DNA from: Megachile rotundata
Taxonomy: Eukaryota > Arthropoda > Insecta > Hymenoptera > Megachilidae
Direction of reading: 5' to 3'
DNA: 64,000 nt
NCBI RefSeq assembly: GCF_050947335.1
Contig: NW_027473329.1
Location: forward strand, 2,516,527 to 2,580,526
This document shows, in pieces, positions 60,655-64,000 of the stretch (positions are counted from its first letter, which is position 1; every line of letters starts with the position of its first letter). A program made the translations under genes and the position numbers. The notes below the pieces were generated by a model. The model had not been told where the DNA came from, did not search any database, and saw nothing but the letters and a program-made list of their open reading frames with translations.

Positions 60655-61718
60655 AATCACACAATCACAATCACACAATCACAATCACACAATCACAATC
60701 ACACAATCACTATCACACAATCACTATCACACAATCACAATCACACAATCACAATCACACAATCACAATCACAAAATCACAATCACACAATCACAATCAC
60801 ACAATCACAATCACACAATCACAATCACACAATCACAATCGCACAATCACAATCGCACAATCACAATCACACAATCACAATCACACAATCACAATCACAC
60901 AATCACAATCACACAATCACACAATCACACAATCACACAACCTCACAATCACACAATCACACAATCACATAATCACACAATCACACAATCACACAATCAC
61001 AATCGCACAATCACAATTACACAATCACACAATCACACAATCACACAATCACACAATCACACAATCACACAATCACACAATCACACAATCACACAATCAC
61101 ACAATCACACAATCACACAATCACACAATCACACAATCACACAATCACACAATCACAATCACACAATCACAATCACACGATCACAATCACACAATCACAA
61201 TCACACAATCACAATCACACAATCACAATCACACAATCACAATCACACAATCACAATCACACAATCACACAATCACACAATCACACAATCTCACAATCAC
61301 ACAATCACAATCGCACAATCACACAATCACACAATCACACAATCACACAATCACACAATCACACAATCACACAATCACACAATCACACAATCACACAATC
61401 ACACAATCACACAATCACACAATCACACAATCACACAATCACACAATCACACAATCACACAATCACGCAATCACACAATCACGCAATCACGCAATCACGC
61501 AATCACGCAATCACGCAATCACGCAATCACGCAATCACGCAATCACGCAATCACGCAATCACGCAATCACGCAATCACGCAATCACGCAATCACGCAATC
61601 ACGCAATCACGCAATCACGCAATCACGCAATCACGCAATCACACAATCACACAATCACACAATCACACAATCACACAATCACACAATCACAATCACACAA
61701 TCACACAATCACACAATC
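60655..61718. repeat. E-F-G-H and ACGCAATC tract, C and D lost
   Basis: 14-mers with two ACTATC (60709, 60723) and ACAAAATC near 60772, AACCTCAC at 60938, AATTACAC near 61015, G with CACGATC near 61177, H with ATCTCAC near 61290, long L run, ACGCAATC, L, then 20 ACGCAATC (61481-61640), L units. Compared with 40315-41690 the C tetrad and D landmarks are missing, as is the dimer zone after the tract. Confidence 0.87.
61481..61640. repeat. ACGCAATC tract, 20 copies
   Basis: Same tract as at 41391 and 46449, here ending abruptly in plain L units without dimers. Confidence 0.93.
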
Positions 61719-62712
61719 ACAATCACACAATCACAATCACACAATCACAATCACACAATCACAATCACACAATCACAATCACACAATCACAATCACACAA
61801 TCACAATCACACAATCACAATCACACAATCACAATCACACAATCACAATCACACAATCACAATCACACAATCACAATCACACAATCACAATCACACAATC
61901 ACAATCACACAATCACAATCACACAATCACAATCACACAATCACAATCACACAATCACAATCACACAATCACAATCACACAATCACAATCACACAATCAC
62001 AATCACACAATCACAATCACACAATCACAATCACACAATCACAATCACACAATCACAATCACACAATCACAATCACACAATCACAATCACACAATCACAA
62101 TCACACAATCACAATCACACAATCACAATCACACAATCACAATCACACAATCACAATCACACAATCACAATCACACAATCACAATCACACAATCACAATC
62201 ACACAATCACAATCACACAATCACAATCACACAATCACAATCACACAATCACAATCACACAATCACAATCACACAATCACAATCACACAATCACAATCAC
62301 ACAATCACAATCACACAATCACAATCACACAATCACAATCACACAATCACAATCACACAATCACAATCACACAATCACAATCACACAATCACAATCACAC
62401 AATCACAATCACACAATCACAATCACACAATCACAATCACACAATCACAATCACACAATCACAATCACACAATCACAATCACACAATCACAATCACACAA
62501 TCACAATCACACAATCACAATCACACAATCACAATCACACAATCACAATCACACAATCACAATCACACAATCACAATCACACAATCACAATCACACAATC
62601 ACAATCACACAATCACAATCACACAATCACAATCACACAATCACAATCACACAATCACAATCACACAATCACAATCACACAATCACAATCACACAATCAC
62701 AATCACACAATC
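61719..62712. repeat. 71-copy pure 14-mer run
   Basis: About 71 copies of ACAATCACACAATC with no variant seen; follows an ACGCAATC tract as the runs at 41697 and 46780 do. Confidence 0.92.
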
Positions 62713-63048
62713 ACAGTCACACAATCACAGTCACACAATCACAGTCACACAATCACAGTCACACAATCACAGTCACACAATCACAGTCACACAATCACAG
62801 TCACACAATCACAGTCACACAATCAAGTCACACAATCACAGTCACACAATCACAGTCACACAATCACAGTCACACAATCACAATCACACAATCACAGTCA
62901 CACAATCACAGTCACACAATCACAGTCACACAATCACAGTCACACAATCACAGTCACACAATCACAGTCACACAATCACAGTCACACAATCACAGTCACA
63001 CAATCACAGTCACACAATCACAGTCACACAATCACAGTCACACAATCA
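62713..63048. repeat. Private ACAGTC 14-mer subfamily
   Basis: Twenty-four consecutive 14-mers in which ACAATC is replaced by ACAGTC (A to G), except one reverted unit near 62880. One unit near 62824 has lost a C, shifting the register by one base. No other place in the window carries this variant as a 14-mer tract; isolated CACAGTC elsewhere belongs to 8-mers of cassettes K and M. Confidence 0.93.
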
Positions 63049-63658
63049 CAATCACACAATCACAATCACACAATCACAATCACACAATAACAATCACACA
63101 ATCACAATCACACAATCACAATCACACAATCACAATCACACAATCACAATCGCACAATCACAATCGCACAATCACAATCGCACAATCACAATCGCACAAT
63201 CACAATCGCACAATCACAATCGCACAATCACAATCGCACAATCACAATCGCACAATCACAATCGCACAATCACAATCGCACAATCACAATCCCACAATCA
63301 CAATCACACAATCACAATCACACAATCACACAATCACACAATCACACAACCTCACAATCACACAATCACACAATCACATAATCACACAATCACACAATCA
63401 CACAATCACACAATCACAATCGCACAATCACAATTACACAATCACACAATCACACAATCACACAATCACACAATCACACAATCACACAATCACACAATCA
63501 CACAATCACACAATCACACAATCACACAACCACACAATCACACAATCACACAATCACACAATCACACAATCACGCAATCACACAATCACGCAATCACACA
63601 ACCACACAATCGCACAATCACACAATCACACAATCACACAATCACACAATCACACAAT
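63049..63658. repeat. 14-mers with ATCGCAC, then F
   Basis: A few plain 14-mers with one ACAATAACAATC (near 63084), then ten ATCGCAC 14-mers (63150-63285) and one ATCCCAC (63290). L units, AACCTCAC at 63347, ACATAATC near 63376, AATTACAC near 63432, L run, CACAACC near 63528, ACGC units, CACAACC and ATCGCAC before K. Confidence 0.88.
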
Positions 63659-64000
63659 CATCAATCACACAATCACGGTCACACAATCACACATTCACAC
63701 AATCACACAATCACACAATCACTCAATCACAAAATCACACAATCACACAATCACACAGTCACACAATCACACAATCACACAATCACGCAATCACACAATC
63801 ACGCAATCACACAATCACGCAGTCACACAATCACGCAATCACGCAACCACACAATCACACAATCACACAATCACACAATCACACAATCACACAATCACAC
63901 AATCACACAATCACACAATCACGCAATCACGCAATCACGCAATCACGCAATCACGCAATCACACAACCACACAATCACACAATCACACAATCACACAATC
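63659..64000. repeat. Short K cassette, cut by window end
   Basis: ATCATCAATC at 63659, ACGGTC, ACACATTC, ACTCAATC, ACAAAATC, ACAGTC, ACGCAGTC near 63819, ACGCAACC near 63840, L run, five ACGCAATC (63920-63960) instead of three, CACAACC. Matches 48640 onward; the M series expected next lies outside the window. Confidence 0.87.

Larger units (their letters stand above)
32567..61640. repeat. Two collinear 9 kb segments about 20 kb apart
   Basis: 32567-41560 and 52742-61640 carry the same landmark order, including rare variants. Offsets are 20150, 20082, 20762, 20740, 20434 and 20066-20090 from left to right; each step is an indel in a run or loss or gain of a cassette. Confidence 0.87.
1..64000. 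repeat. Giant satellite array of (AC)n-AATC units, window-wide
   Basis: Every part of the window can be parsed into L (ACACAATC, 8 bp) and S (ACAATC, 6 bp) units or their point variants. S differs from L by loss of one AC dinucleotide, and S-L alternation makes the 14-bp unit. I saw no two adjacent S units. The + strand is almost free of G; T is nearly always preceded by A and followed by C. Rare variants (ACGCAATC, AGACAATC, CCACAATC, CACAACC, ATCTCAC, ACTATC, ACAAAATC, ACATAATC, CACGATC, ACACCATC, ACAGTC) recur in a fixed order and define higher-order cassettes. There is no unique sequence, gene, transposon or RNA gene in the window. Likely eukaryotic satellite DNA; the species and chromosomal location cannot be read from the sequence. 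Confidence 0.97.

Noticed and set aside
1..64000. Coding on the minus strand
   Set aside because: The reverse complement GATTGTGT puts a TGA in every frame about every 24 bases, so no minus-strand frame stays open.
1..64000. CRISPR array
   Set aside because: Direct repeats are 6-14 bp and contiguous; there are no unique spacers, leader or cas genes.
1..64000. Telomeric repeat tract
   Set aside because: The minus strand is GT-rich, but there are no runs of two or more G as in TTAGGG-type or TTTAGGG-type telomeres, and the long ordered cassettes are unlike terminal repeats. A subtelomeric position cannot be excluded.
1..64000. G-quadruplex or i-motif potential
   Set aside because: Apart from isolated variants such as ATCCCAC there are no runs of C or G on either strand, so neither structure is expected.
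1..64000. CENP-B box or alpha-satellite relationship
   Set aside because: No TTCG-N-CGGG-like pattern or 171-bp monomer is visible. Any centromeric role would need CENP-A data.
1..64000. Transposons, LTRs, tRNA or rRNA genes inside the array
   Set aside because: Every stretch parses into the repeat units; I found no interruption by unrelated sequence, even in the indel-rich patch.

Overview
The whole 64 kb window is one tandem-repeat array with no gene that I can support. On the + strand everything derives from the short motif (AC)n-AATC. With n=2 it gives an 8-base unit L (ACACAATC); with n=1 it gives a 6-base unit S (ACAATC). L repeated alone makes 8-bp runs, and S alternating with L makes 14-bp runs (ACAATCACACAATC). 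No flanking unique DNA, transposon, RNA gene or promoter is visible. An array of this size and hierarchy, assembled without a break, suggests satellite DNA (heterochromatin, centromeric or subtelomeric) in a eukaryote sequenced with long reads. I cannot name the species or the chromosomal position.

Single-base variants of L and S act as landmarks and occur in a recurring order, so the array has higher-order structure. I use these cassette letters. C: four GCACAATC units, then two CCACAATC-type units (ATCCCAC). D: three ACGCAATC, one AGACAATC, paired CACAACC, then ATCTCAC. E: 14-mers with ACTATC and ACAAAATC, then ATCGCAC. F: AACCTCAC, ACATAATC, ATCGCAC, AATTACAC. G: 14-mers with CACGATC. H: ATCTCAC, L run, ACTCAATC, ACGC units ending in ACGCAGTC. 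I: ACACCATC, then a long 14-mer run. K: ATCATCAATC, ACGGTC, ACACATTC. M: ATCCCAC, then a series of CACAGTC. N: 14-mers with ATCGCAATCAC. The usual order is C-D-E-F-G-H-I-C, or, on an alternative path, F-K-M-N-C.

Layout: 1-622 holds pure 14-mer and pure 8-mer runs. 623-3710 holds two copies of a 1.6 kb block. 3.6-20.2 kb holds three copies of a roughly 4 kb block containing long and short K. 20.2-32.5 kb mixes K/M/N blocks with C-to-I blocks and includes a 3.27 kb duplication. 32.5-41.6 kb is repeated collinearly at 52.7-61.6 kb. Between them, 38.3-48.2 kb holds two versions of a 4.2-5.5 kb unit ending in ACGCAATC tracts and very long 14-mer runs. 51.35-52.56 kb is a patch full of irregular small indels, with sparse ones to 55.04 kb. 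61.7-63.05 kb ends in a 14-mer run carrying a private ACAGTC subfamily.

Long + strand open frames (up to 3,756 codons) are artefacts. In the consensus every T is followed by C, so no stop codon can form, and because neither 8 nor 14 is a multiple of 3, all three + frames give the same His/Asn/Thr/Gln/Ser/Ile-rich peptide. Boundaries below are read by eye and are good to roughly one or two repeat units.
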